Origin: Kutzneria buriramensis
GTDB lineage: Bacteria; Actinomycetota; Actinomycetes; Mycobacteriales; Pseudonocardiaceae
Assembly (NCBI RefSeq): GCF_043575855.1
Contig: NZ_CP144375.1
Location: 2,232,001 to 2,296,000, forward strand
Direction: 5' to 3'
DNA: 64,000 nucleotides
The position numbers were made by a program, and so were the translations under genes. The notes under the pieces were generated by a model that saw only the letters and a list, made by a program, of their open reading frames with translations, did not search any database and had not been told where the DNA came from. This document shows positions 8,456 to 16,188 of the stretch, in pieces. How positions within the stretch are numbered: position 1 is the stretch's first letter; each line of letters opens with the position of its first letter.

Positions 8456-9156
8456 GCCGCCACCGCCTTCTTGCCCGTGGGAAGTGCCGCCAGGACACCG
8501 AATGCGGCCAGCACGACGGGAATTCCCGGCGGCAGGAACGGCGTCGTGGCGACGGCGATCGCGGCGCCAAGGACGGCGACTCGCAGCGTTCGGCGGTCCT
8601 TCAGCGCCGGGAGGATGAGCGCGAACATCGCCGCCGGGAACGCCGCGTCCATGCCGAAGCGGCTCGGGTCACCGATGACCTGCCCGATCAGGGCGCCCAC
8701 CAGCGTGCCGGCGTTCCAGGTGAGGAAGAGGGCGAGGCCGCAGGTCCAGAACGCCGCCCGGGCCCTCGCGCGGTCGCCCTGTCCTGTTGAGCGCTGCGCC
8801 ATCGCGAAGGCCACCGACTCGTCGATCAGGATGTGGGTGCCGACGATCCGGCGGCCGAGTCTGTCGCCGAGCACGTCGCCGATGGCCAGGCCAAACGGCA
8901 GGTGCCGGGCGTTGAGCAGCAGGCCGGCCAGCACCGCCGCGATCGGGCTGCCGCCGGCGGCCACGATGCCCACCACCATGAACTGCGAGCCGCCCGCGAA
9001 GATCAGCAGCGACATCGCGCAGACCAGGGCCACCGGGATGTGCGCCGCCACCGCGATCGCCCCGAACGACGCGCCGGTGACGAACGCCGTCAGGGCGATG
9101 GGCGACACGTTGCGTAACAGCGCCGGATCAACCGTTCGCCAGATCGAACGAACCAT
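8452..9156 (-). CDS. azlC: AzlC-family branched-chain amino acid exporter large subunit
   Basis: The roughly 234-residue membrane protein has the AzlC pattern: GASFGAIAVAAHIPVALVCAMSLLIFAGGSQFMVVG in pieces near residues 30-65, then NARHLPFGLA and a conserved HILIDESVAFA segment. It forms the exporter with AzlD, to which it is coupled by a 4-base overlap. The ATG at 9154-9156 (MVRSIWRTVDPALL) is preferred; a GTG 9 bases upstream is also possible. Upstream lies a repeat cluster and, divergently, ahcY. Confidence 0.86.
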   Translation of the reverse strand: MVRSIWRTVDPALLRNVSPIALTAFVTGASFGAIAVAAHIPVALVCAMSLLIFAGGSQFMVVGIVAAGGSPIAAVLAGLLLNARHLPFGLAIGDVLGDRLGRRIVGTHILIDESVAFAMAQRSTGQGDRARARAAFWTCGLALFLTWNAGTLVGALIGQVIGDPSRFGMDAAFPAAMFALILPALKDRRTLRVAVLGAAIAVATTPFLPPGIPVVLAAFGVLAALPTGKKAVAA

Positions 9157-9219
9157 AGCCCACACTGAACACGCACCCCCGACCCCACGTCAACCCAGAT
9201 ATCCCATGACCCGACGTCA

Positions 9220-9380
9220 CCCCCGCGAGTCGCGCTCTCGCGCACACTGAATGCAGGTCTCAGACCCCCGCGAGTCCCGCCCAGCGTCACACCGAAAGTC
9301 GGTTCCGCGCAGAACTGAGACCCGCGCCTCGTTCTGCCTGAAACCGTATTTCGGTGTGTCTGTGAGCGCGACTCGCGGGG
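9220..9380. repeat. Palindromic intergenic element, copy A with extra half-copy
   Basis: A full element occupies about 9266-9380: an outer arm CCCCGCGAGTCCCGCC, an inner region with ACACCGAAAGTC, a GCAGAACTGAG/CTCGTTCTGC core, then the mirror GAAACCGTATTTCGGTG and CGCGACTCGCGGGG. A further left half (CCCCCGCGAGTCGCGCTC, ending near 9265) precedes it. Related copies lie at 24797-24910 and 42743-42859, and split arms at 20563-20610 and 20993-21039. No coding capacity is apparent. It ends about 40 bp before the ahcY riboswitch. Confidence 0.8.
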
Positions 9381-9418
9381 GTTGCACGGGGGCGGGGGGC
9401 GTCGATAGCTTTGCGGGG

Positions 9419-9488
9419 GAGCCGAGAGGCGCTGCGACGGACGAGGTCCGCCACGCTCGGCTCCGTGTGAACGTCACAAGGGCGCCTC
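9419..9488 (+). ncRNA. S-adenosylhomocysteine (SAH) riboswitch upstream of ahcY
   Basis: The stretch reads as an SAH riboswitch aptamer. P1 is GAGCCGAG (9419-9426) paired with CTCGGCTC (9456-9463); the conserved GGCGCTGCGACGG follows; a small hairpin CGGAC/GTCCG (9438-9442, 9446-9450) lies inside. A pseudoknot is possible between AGGCGC (9427-9432) and GCGCCT (9482-9487). It directly precedes ahcY, the normal target. In known members SAH binding raises expression. The 3' pseudoknot strand is also the 5' arm of the hairpin at 9478-9508, a neat on-switch. A covariance-model search was not run. Confidence 0.85.
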
Positions 9489-9508
9489 CCCAAGCGGGAG
9501 GCGCCCTT
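9478..9508 (+). terminator. Riboswitch-controlled hairpin in the ahcY leader
   Basis: AAGGGCGCCTCCC (9478-9490) and GGGAGGCGCCCTT (9496-9508) form a perfect 13-bp stem with a CAAGC loop. The left arm overlaps the pseudoknot strand of the SAH aptamer, so stem and ligand-bound aptamer exclude each other. It could act as a transcription terminator although the U-run is weak. Confidence 0.7.
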
Positions 9509-9550
9509 CACTGTCAGGGCCCTCCCCGCGAAGCGTGCGGAGGAAACCGA

Positions 9551-11011
9551 ATGAGCACGAAACTGAGGCAGGTCAACGGGGTCGACTTCGCGGTGGCGGA
9601 TCTGTCGCTGGCCGAGGCGGGGCGGCACCAGATCCGCCTGGCCGAGCTGGAGATGCCGGGCCTGATGGCGCTGCGCGAGGAGTTCGGCGACAGCAGGCCG
9701 CTGACCGGCGCGCGGATCGCGGGCTCGCTACACATGACGGTGCAGACGGCGGTGCTGATCGAGACGCTGGTGCACCTGGGGGCTCGGGTGCGCTGGGCCT
9801 CGTGCAACATCTTCTCCACGCAGGACGAGGCCGCCGCGGCGGTGGTCGTGGGCCGTGACGGCACGGTCGACGCGCCGGCGGGGACCTCGGTCTTCGCCTG
9901 GAAGGGCGAGTCGCTCCAGGAGTACTGGTGGTGCGCGGACCAGCTGTTCACCTTCCCCGACGGCGACGGCCCGAACATGATCGTGGACGACGGCGGCGAC
10001 GCGACGGTGTTGGTGCACAAGGGAGTCGAGTTCGAGACGGCCGGCGCGGTGCCCACGGCGACCGCGGAGGACGGCGAGGAGTACGGCATCCTGCTGGCCA
10101 CCGTCGCGGCGAGCATCGCCCGCGACGCCAAGCGGTTCACGCGCATCGCGGAGCGGATGCGCGGCGTCACCGAGGAGACGACGGCCGGCGTGAACCGGCT
10201 GTACCGCCTGGCCGCCGACGGGGAGCTGCTGTTCCCGGCGATCAACGTGAACGACTCGGTGACGAAGTCCAAGTTCGACAACAAGTACGGCATCCGACAC
10301 TCGCTCGCCGACGGCCTGAACCGCGCCACCGACGTGATGCTCGGCGGCAAGCTCGCGGTCGTCTGCGGCTACGGCGACGTCGGCAAGGGCGCGGCGGACG
10401 CGCTGCGCGGCCAGGGCGCACGGGTCGTGGTGACCGAGGTCGACCCGATCTGCGCGCTCCAGGCGTCGATGGAGGGCCTGGAGGTCGTGCACCTGGACGA
10501 CGTGGTGCACAAGGGCGACATCTTCATCACCACCACCGGCAACCGCGACATCATCATGACCGAGCACATGGCCCGGATGAAGCACAACGCGATCGTCGGC
10601 AACGTCGGCCACTTCGACAACGAGATCGACATGGCCGGGCTGGCGCGGGTGCCGGGCATCCACAAGATCGAGATCAAGCCTCAGGTGCACGAGTGGGTGT
10701 TCCCGGACGGGCACTCGATCATCGTGCTGTCCGAGGGCCGCCTGATGAACCTGGGCAACGCCACCGGCCACCCGAGCTTCGTCATGTCGAACTCGTTCTC
10801 CAACCAGGTGATCGCCCAGATCGAACTGTTCACCAAGCCCGGCGATTACGAGCGCGAGGTCTACCGCCTGCCCAAGCATCTGGACGAGAAGGTGGCGCGG
10901 CTGCACCTGGACGCGCTGGGCGTGCGGCTGACCGAGCTGACCAAGGAGCAGGCGGCCTACATCGGCGTGGATGTCACGGGTCCGTACAAGCCGGAGCACT
11001 ACCGCTACTGA
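9551..11011 (+). CDS. ahcY: Adenosylhomocysteinase (SAH hydrolase)
   Basis: AhcY cleaves S-adenosylhomocysteine to adenosine and homocysteine, clearing the inhibitory product of methyltransferases. The 486-residue product has the NAD-binding glycine motif VCGYGDVGKG (about residues 271-280), substrate-binding NDSVTKSKFDNKYG, GNVGHFDNEID, and the C-terminal KPEHYRY that closes the neighbouring subunit's NAD site. It starts at ATG 9551 (MSTKLRQVNGVDFAV) with GGAGG at 9539-9543. Length fits the bacterial long form with its internal insert. The leader contains an SAH riboswitch, so expression should follow SAH level. Confidence 0.97.
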   Translation: MSTKLRQVNGVDFAVADLSLAEAGRHQIRLAELEMPGLMALREEFGDSRPLTGARIAGSLHMTVQTAVLIETLVHLGARVRWASCNIFSTQDEAAAAVVVGRDGTVDAPAGTSVFAWKGESLQEYWWCADQLFTFPDGDGPNMIVDDGGDATVLVHKGVEFETAGAVPTATAEDGEEYGILLATVAASIARDAKRFTRIAERMRGVTEETTAGVNRLYRLAADGELLFPAINVNDSVTKSKFDNKYGIRHSLADGLNRATDVMLGGKLAVVCGYGDVGKGAADALRGQGARVVVTEVDPICALQASMEGLEVVHLDDVVHKGDIFITTTGNRDIIMTEHMARMKHNAIVGNVGHFDNEIDMAGLARVPGIHKIEIKPQVHEWVFPDGHSIIVLSEGRLMNLGNATGHPSFVMSNSFSNQVIAQIELFTKPGDYEREVYRLPKHLDEKVARLHLDALGVRLTELTKEQAAYIGVDVTGPYKPEHYRY

Positions 11012-11034
11012 TACAGTCGCCTCACCGCCGCGCT

Positions 11035-11048
11035 TGAAAACGTTTACA
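11035..11048 (+). promoter_or_regulatory. Possible LacI-family operator
   Basis: TGAAAACGTTTACA holds the AAACGTTT palindrome typical of LacI/GalR-family sites, 22 bp before the ATG of the secreted lectin-fold gene. Sugar-responsive control would suit a polysaccharide-active protein. No LacI gene is in the window. Confidence 0.4.
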
Positions 11049-11069
11049 GAACGTTCATTGGAGTAGGCG

Positions 11070-11720
11070 ATGAGGAAACTCCTGACCGCGCTGGCCGTCG
11101 CCGGCGCGTCCCTGACGGGAGTGGTCCTGACTGCGGCGCAAGCGACGCCGCAGGCGGACCCGACCGCCGGTCTCAAGCAGTACAGCGACACGTTCAAGGT
11201 GCAGCACCCGTACAACCTGCCCGAGTCCGCCCGCTTCTCCACGACGGCGGGCCCGGAGTACAACGCCTGGATCATGAAGGGCGACAAGCCCTTCTCGCAG
11301 GGATCGGGCACCGGACCGCGCACCGAGATGCGGTGGGGCACGAACTGGTCGCAGACCGAGCACCAGTGGTCCGCCGACGTGCTGATCGACTCCGGCACCG
11401 AGGGCGCCTGCATCATGCAGGTCAAGGGCTCCACCGGCGGCGAGGCCGTGTACATCAACGTGCACAACAACGGCGGCCTCTACAACAGCGTCGACAAGAC
11501 CCCGATCGCCACCGGCATGTGGGGCAAGTGGTTCCACCTGAACACGGACTTCAACCCGGCCAACGGGTCCTTCCGGGTGTGGATCAACGGCAACCAGGTG
11601 CTGTCCGGCCACTACAGCGCCCCGGCCAGCAAGGTCTGGTACTTCAAGAACGGCGTCTACAACACCACCGGCGCCAAGGCCGAGGCCCACTTCAAGAACA
11701 TCACGTTCTGGGCCAAATGA
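11070..11720 (+). CDS. Secreted polysaccharide-lyase-like protein (concanavalin A fold)
   Basis: The 216-residue product begins with a signal peptide (MRKLLTALAVAGASLTGVVL, likely cleavage after AQA). The mature part resembles family 20-type polysaccharide lyases and related jelly-roll lectin/glucanase proteins: RTEMRWGTNWSQTEHQWSAD, GEAVYINVHNNGGLY, and WGKWFHLNTDFNPANGSFRVW, followed by a Trp/Tyr-rich last strand. The arginine-glutamate pair in RTEMRW is usual in such active sites. Substrate is unknown (glucuronan or another uronic polymer is a guess). TTGGAG lies 8 bases upstream of ATG, with a LacI-like palindrome before it. The 11722-11778 hairpin follows the stop. Confidence 0.7.
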   Translation: MRKLLTALAVAGASLTGVVLTAAQATPQADPTAGLKQYSDTFKVQHPYNLPESARFSTTAGPEYNAWIMKGDKPFSQGSGTGPRTEMRWGTNWSQTEHQWSADVLIDSGTEGACIMQVKGSTGGEAVYINVHNNGGLYNSVDKTPIATGMWGKWFHLNTDFNPANGSFRVWINGNQVLSGHYSAPASKVWYFKNGVYNTTGAKAEAHFKNITFWAK

Positions 11721-11721
11721 G

Positions 11722-11778
11722 ATGCAGGGAAGGACGCCTTACCTGCATCGAACGAGGGTAAGGCGTCCTTCCCTGCAT
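11722..11778. terminator. Perfect 22-bp stem hairpin, copy 2 (bidirectional terminator)
   Basis: The arms 11722-11743 and 11757-11778 are exact complements around a 13-nt loop; 21 bp of the stem are identical to the hairpin at 4432-4486. It fills the gap between two convergent genes (stops at 11720 and 11787), so it probably terminates both. Confidence 0.75.
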
Positions 11779-11786
11779 GAGGAAGG

Positions 11787-12542
11787 TCACTGGTGGCGGC
11801 TGCGGGAGAGGAAGGCCGTCACGCCGCGCTGGAAGTCCTCATAGGACACCGCCGGCCCGCTGGCGAAGCTGTCGGCGGCGGCCCGGGTGGGCGACAGTCC
11901 AACGCTGACGGCCTGTTTCGCGGCGACCAACGCAGCGCGGGGCTGGGCGGCCACGGCGGCCACCAGCTCCGCGGTCGCGGCCGCCAGCTCCGCCGCCGGC
12001 ACGCGCCGGTTGACCAGCCCAGCGGCGACGGCCTGCTCGGCGTCGAGCAACCGACCCGTGTACAGCAGCTCCCGCGCCAGGCCGTGCCCGGCGAGCAGCG
12101 CCAACCGGGCGGCGAATGCGGGGCTGACGAGGATGCCCAGCCGTGCGATGGGCATGCCGATCCGGGCGTCGGCGGCGAACACCCGGAGGTCGCAGGCCAG
12201 GGCCAGCTGGCAGCCCGCGCCGGCGGCGACGCCGCTGACCTGGGCGATCACCGGCGTCGGGCACTCCTCGATCGCGGTGCAGGCGGCCTCCATGGCGGCG
12301 AATGCCTCCTCCACGTCGTCGGGCGCGGCGTGCACCCACTCGCGGAGGTCGGAGCCGGCGCTGAAGGTGCTGCCGCTGCCCCGCACGACGATCACGCGGA
12401 TCTCCTCGTCCAGGGCCAGTTCCCGGAACGCCAACTCCAGCGCGCGCCAGTCGTCGTGGCCGAGGGCGTTGGCGCTGCCGCCGGAACCGAGCACCACTTC
12501 GGCGCCGCGCCCGTGGCTGCGGACGGTGACGTTCGCGGACAC
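11787..12542 (-). CDS. Enoyl-CoA hydratase/isomerase family protein
   Basis: This crotonase-fold protein of 251 residues acts on a CoA thioester. Motifs are GSGSTFSAGSDLREWV (oxyanion-hole segment 1), VSGVAAGAGCQLALACDLRV (segment 2, CoA-binding) and the C-terminal helix with YEDFQRGVTAFLSRS. At segment 2 the usual catalytic Glu of hydratases is not evident; the motif GCQLALACD is generic, so isomerase or other activity is possible. The GTG at 12540-12542 is chosen because AGGAGGT stands 3-4 bases upstream. It is divergent from the lactate permease and may share its control region. Confidence 0.87.
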   Translation of the reverse strand: MSANVTVRSHGRGAEVVLGSGGSANALGHDDWRALELAFRELALDEEIRVIVVRGSGSTFSAGSDLREWVHAAPDDVEEAFAAMEAACTAIEECPTPVIAQVSGVAAGAGCQLALACDLRVFAADARIGMPIARLGILVSPAFAARLALLAGHGLARELLYTGRLLDAEQAVAAGLVNRRVPAAELAAATAELVAAVAAQPRAALVAAKQAVSVGLSPTRAAADSFASGPAVSYEDFQRGVTAFLSRSRHQ

Positions 12543-12633
12543 CGCACCTCCTACCGTCAACTGTGTATCCCTAGTCCACCACGGCCGCCGGGTCTAGCGT
12601 CGTACGCACCCTCAACGGCGAGGTGGTGACCCC

Positions 12634-14202
12634 ATGTACACCCCTGTCCTGGCCCCGATCGCCGGTTCGCTCACCCTGTCCGCCCTGCTCGCGGCGCTGC
12701 CGCTGGTGCTGCTGTTCGTGCTGCTGGGCGTGTTCCGGATGCGGGCGTGGCTGGCGGCGGCGATCTCGCTCGCGGCCAGCGTGCTGGTCGCGGTGCTCGG
12801 CTATCCGATGCCGGTCGGCCCGGCCCTGCTCGCGGCGTCGGAAGGCGCGGCGTTCGGCTTCTTCCCGATCCTGTGGATCGTGGTCAACGCGATCTGGATC
12901 TACAACATGACCGTCCACACCGGACACTTCGACGTGCTGCGGCGGTCCTTCGCGCGGGTCAGCGACGACCAGCGGATCCAGGGCGTGATCGTGGCCTTCT
13001 GCTTCGGCGCATTGCTGGAAGCGCTTGCCGGCTTCGGCACGCCGGTCGCGGTGACCAGCGTGATGCTGGTGGCGCTGGGTTTCCAGCCGATGAAGGCGGC
13101 CACCGTCGCGCTGGTGGCCAACACCGCTCCGGTGGCGTTCGGCGCGCTCGCGGTGCCGATCACCACCCTGGCCACGGTGAGCGGCCTGCCGCTGCACGAC
13201 CTGGCGTCGATGGTCGGCCGGCAGACACCGGTGCTGGCGCTGTTCGTGCCGATGGTGCTGGTCGGCATCATCGACGGCCGGCGCGGCGTGCGCGAGACGC
13301 TGCCGGCGACGCTGGCCTGCGGCGTCACGTTCGCGGTCGCCCAGTACGCGGTGTCGAACTTCTTCACCGCTCCCCTGACCGACATCGTGGCGTCGCTGGT
13401 CAGCGCGCTGGCGGTGGTGCTCGTGGTGCGCGGTCGCCGCAGCACCGCCGAGAACGGCGACAGCCGGGCCGAGATCGTCCGCGCCTATGCCCCGTACGTG
13501 ATCATCATCGTGGTCTTCGCGCTGGCCCAGGTTCCGGCGATCAAGAACGCCCTGACCGGCGTCACCGTGACGTTCAACTGGCCGGGCCTGCACCTGGCGA
13601 CCGCGAGCGGCAAGACGTCCACGCTGCCGGCCTTCAAGTTCGACTGGCTCGACGCCGCCGGCAGCCTGCTGGTGATCGCCGGCCTGCTCACCATCCCGGT
13701 GATCGGGATCAGTCCTGGCGCCGCGCTACGCACCTACGGCAGGACCTACCGGCAGCTGGCGACCGCGATCGTCACGGTGATGGCCGTGCTCGCGCTGGCG
13801 TACGTGATGAACGCCAGCGGCCAGACCGCCACGCTCGGCACCTGGATGTCCAACGCCGGCGGACTTTTCGCGCTGCTGTCGCCGGTGCTCGGCTGGCTCG
13901 GCGTCGCCGTGACGGGCTCGGACACCTCGTCGAATTCCCTGTTCGGCGCGCTGCAAGTGACCGCCGCCCAGCATGCCGGCCTCAGTCCGACGCTGATGGC
14001 CGCCGCCAACTCCTCCGGCGGCGTGCTGGGCAAGATGATCAGCCCGCAGAACCTGGCGATCGCCGCCGGCGCCGTCGGCCTGGCCGGCCGCGAGGGCGAC
14101 CTGTTCCGCCGGGTGTTCCTGTGGAGCCTGCTGCTCCTGGCGATCATGTGCGTGCTGGTCGTGCTGCAGTCGACGCCCGTGCTGGGGTGGATGGTGGTGT
14201 GA
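12634..14202 (+). CDS. lctP: L-lactate permease (LctP family)
   Basis: The 522-residue multi-span membrane protein takes up lactate, often glycolate too, with protons. Family signatures are VNAIWIYNMTVHTGHF, the conserved FCFGALLEALAGFGTPVAV, and near the end GVAVTGSDTSSNSLFGALQ followed by AANSSGGVLGKMISPQNLAIA. Length is normal. ATG with GGTGG-type ribosome binding site (AGGTGGTGACCCC) upstream. It is convergent with the degenerate spermidine-synthase-like gene, whose reading frame runs into its antisense strand. No lactate dehydrogenase gene is adjacent. Confidence 0.92.
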   Translation: MYTPVLAPIAGSLTLSALLAALPLVLLFVLLGVFRMRAWLAAAISLAASVLVAVLGYPMPVGPALLAASEGAAFGFFPILWIVVNAIWIYNMTVHTGHFDVLRRSFARVSDDQRIQGVIVAFCFGALLEALAGFGTPVAVTSVMLVALGFQPMKAATVALVANTAPVAFGALAVPITTLATVSGLPLHDLASMVGRQTPVLALFVPMVLVGIIDGRRGVRETLPATLACGVTFAVAQYAVSNFFTAPLTDIVASLVSALAVVLVVRGRRSTAENGDSRAEIVRAYAPYVIIIVVFALAQVPAIKNALTGVTVTFNWPGLHLATASGKTSTLPAFKFDWLDAAGSLLVIAGLLTIPVIGISPGAALRTYGRTYRQLATAIVTVMAVLALAYVMNASGQTATLGTWMSNAGGLFALLSPVLGWLGVAVTGSDTSSNSLFGALQVTAAQHAGLSPTLMAAANSSGGVLGKMISPQNLAIAAGAVGLAGREGDLFRRVFLWSLLLLAIMCVLVVLQSTPVLGWMVV

Positions 14203-14205
14203 GCC

Positions 14206-14872
14206 CGCCGCCACCAGCACGAGATCGCCGGTGGCGGCGCCGTCCAGCACGCCCGCGTCGGCGATCAGCAGCAGGGCGTCGAACACCGAGCCGAACGTCG
14301 CGACCAGCCGCCGCGTGAATCCCAGGCCAGGGTCGTCCACCAGGTTCGCGAGGTACGTGCGGGGTCCGGGCAGCACCCGGTCGACGTCGCGGGCGAACTC
14401 GACCGTCCCAATGCCGAGGGCATGTGCCCCGACTCGAACGCGTCCAGCACGATCAGGTCGGCCGACGCGTCGGCTCGGGCGGCCAGGCCGGCGCGGCCGT
14501 CCGCGATCTCCACGGTCAGTCCCGGCACCGACGCCGTGTCCAGCTTCGGCGCCAAGAGATCCACCAGCAGGTCGTCCGGCTCGTACACCACCTGCGAGGA
14601 ACCCGGCCGCCGCGACGCGATGTACCACGGCAACGTGCACGCCGCCCCGCCGATGTGCACTGCCGTCACCGGTCCCGGCGGCAGGCAGTCCACCACGTCG
14701 CCGATCCGCCGCATCACGTCGAACGCCAACAGCGAGGGATCATCGATGTCCACATAGGACTGCGGCACACCGTCCACCGTCACCAGCCAGGCGTCGGCCC
14801 GGCGGTGTCCCGGAGCAACACGGCATCGCCGAACCGAGCGGCACGGGACCCGCCCGGCCGGGTCGCGCTCAC
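14206..14872 (-). pseudogene. Frameshifted spermidine synthase-like gene
   Basis: Three consecutive frames join into one protein of the polyamine aminopropyltransferase-like (class I methyltransferase fold) family. The first part, from the GTG at 14872, reads ARFGDAVLLRDTAGP. The second frame continues with WLVTVDGVPQSYVDIDDPSL, AVHIGGAACTLPWYIASRRP and ADLIVLDAFESGHMP. The third reads GTVEFARDVDRVLPGPRTYL and FDALLLIADAGVLDG, ending GDLVLVAAG near 14206 without its own stop. The shifts lie near 14800 and near 14415. The GTG overlaps the P450 stop by 4 bases, so it was once co-translated with the RiPP cluster. Sequencing error is an alternative, but two shifts plus a missing stop favour decay. 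Confidence 0.8.
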
Positions 14873-15912
14873 CGGACCACCCGCACCCCGACGACTTCCA
14901 TCAGGCCGGCCAGCGGGACCTCGGCCCGGGTCTGCTCGGGGCTGACGGCGTAGCCGTCGCGACGCAGCAGCGTGAGCAGGCGGTCGGCCAGCGGCATCAC
15001 CATGTGCCGGCCCCAGCACCGCTCGTTGGCGTGGCCGAACGGCAGGTAGCCGGGGTGCGTCTCCGGGTCGAGGTCGCGCCAGCGCGCGGGCCGGAACTCG
15101 TCGGGAGCATCCCACAGGGCGGGGTCGCGGTGGCTGAGCAGCGGAAGCAGCAGCACGTCGTCGTCGGCGCCGATGCGCGCGTCGATGGCCGGAAACTCGG
15201 GCGAGGCCCGCCGCAGCACGTTCCATGACGGCGGCAGCAGGCGCAGCGCCTCCAGCAGGAGATGCTCGTTGGGCACGTCGTCGTCGAACGGCGACCCGAG
15301 CCAGAGGGCGCCGGTGACCAGGGCGGCCACCGTGAAGCAGACCGGCGCCGCGACCCGGCGGTAGAGGCCCATCGCGCGCCGGCGCTGCTGGTAGCTCGAG
15401 GCGTTGGCGAACAGGCCCGCGACCGTGGAGGCCGGATCGGTCGGCCGCAGCCGCCCCGGCAGCGCCGCGCCGGTGACGATGACGGTCCAGGTGAGCTTGG
15501 GCGTCAGCTCCAGGTTGCGGTCCACCAGCACCTTGAGCCGGTACGGGTCGACGCCGAACACCAGGTCCCGCAGGTAGTTGTGCCCGACCAGCGGCCACTG
15601 GCCGGACAGGTCGACCTCGTCCTCGAGCGGCTTCTTCAGGGCCGACCGGACGTCGGCGCCGACCGCCTGCATGAGCGCGGCCGCCTCGCGGCGCGGAATG
15701 GATCGCCCGTTCAGGGGCTTGAACGTCGGCCGTTCCCTTTCATCGGCCGGCCGCGCGCGCATCAGTTCATCCATGAGAGCAGGGCCGGCCACCCCGACGG
15801 TGTCCCGGTCGAGTCGAACAAGATCCCGCCCGCAATAATCGCGTAACAATGCGGCGATTCGCGGCGCGAACTCGGCCACCCGGGAAATGCGGGCGGTTTC
15901 GGAAATACTCAT
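14869..15912 (-). CDS. Cytochrome P450 of the atropopeptide (tryptorubin-type) cluster
   Basis: The 347-residue product is a small P450. The heme-ligand motif is FGHANERCWG with C299; the K-helix ExxR is E221-A-L-R224; the PERF-like segment is FRPARW (273-278). The I-helix stretch FTVAALVTGALWL (193-205) lacks the usual acid-alcohol pair, and the heme motif has Ala where Gly is common. It starts at ATG 15912 with GGGGGTG upstream, 85 bases after the AWYLWY precursor stop, on the same strand. By analogy with tryptorubin, it probably installs C-C and C-N links between the Trp and Tyr side chains of the core; this is inference from context. Confidence 0.88.
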   Translation of the reverse strand: MSISETARISRVAEFAPRIAALLRDYCGRDLVRLDRDTVGVAGPALMDELMRARPADERERPTFKPLNGRSIPRREAAALMQAVGADVRSALKKPLEDEVDLSGQWPLVGHNYLRDLVFGVDPYRLKVLVDRNLELTPKLTWTVIVTGAALPGRLRPTDPASTVAGLFANASSYQQRRRAMGLYRRVAAPVCFTVAALVTGALWLGSPFDDDVPNEHLLLEALRLLPPSWNVLRRASPEFPAIDARIGADDDVLLLPLLSHRDPALWDAPDEFRPARWRDLDPETHPGYLPFGHANERCWGRHMVMPLADRLLTLLRRDGYAVSPEQTRAEVPLAGLMEVVGVRVVR

Positions 15913-15930
15913 GAGACACCCCCAGCGTGG

Positions 15931-15968
15931 CGGGCCGGCGCCCCGGCACGGACTGGAGCGCCGGCCCG
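15931..15968 (-). terminator. Attenuator-like hairpin between RiPP precursor and P450
   Basis: CGGGCCGGCGC (15931-15941) pairs perfectly with GCGCCGGCCCG (15958-15968) around a 16-nt loop, in the 85-nt gap between precursor and P450. Such hairpins often raise precursor mRNA relative to the enzyme gene or protect its 3' end. Confidence 0.5.
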
Positions 15969-15997
15969 GCTTGTCGGCCGACTACCAGCTCAGCGGC

Positions 15998-16078
15998 TTA
16001 GTACCAGAGGTACCAGGCGTACTGCTTGAGGCTCTGGCGACCGGTCAGCTTGCTCTTCAGGAAGAACGCGAGCTTCAT
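15998..16078 (-). CDS. Atropopeptide (tryptorubin-like) RiPP precursor peptide
   Basis: A 26-residue gene too short for routine calling. The peptide starts MKLAFFLKSK, continues LTGRQSLKQ and ends YAWYLWY followed directly by TAA. GGAGGTG stands 6 bases before the ATG, an excellent ribosome binding site. The last six residues AWYLWY match the core of tryptorubin A (AWYIWY, known from memory) except Leu for Ile. The basic leader with QSLK just before the core resembles leaders of P450-modified aromatic peptides. The P450 gene follows in the same direction. Expected product: a rigid polycyclic hexapeptide (linear AWYLWY about 900.4 Da, minus 2 H per cross-link). Transport and the leader-removing protease are not encoded nearby. 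Confidence 0.9.
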   Translation of the reverse strand: MKLAFFLKSKLTGRQSLKQYAWYLWY

Positions 16079-16188
16079 GACAGCACCTCCATCGGGAATC
16101 CATCAACCGGGTGTCTTCGGACCCCAGTGGCCGGTTTTTCGCGGCCCGTCCAGGTCTACCAACCCGATCACTCAATCGGCAATGGGCG

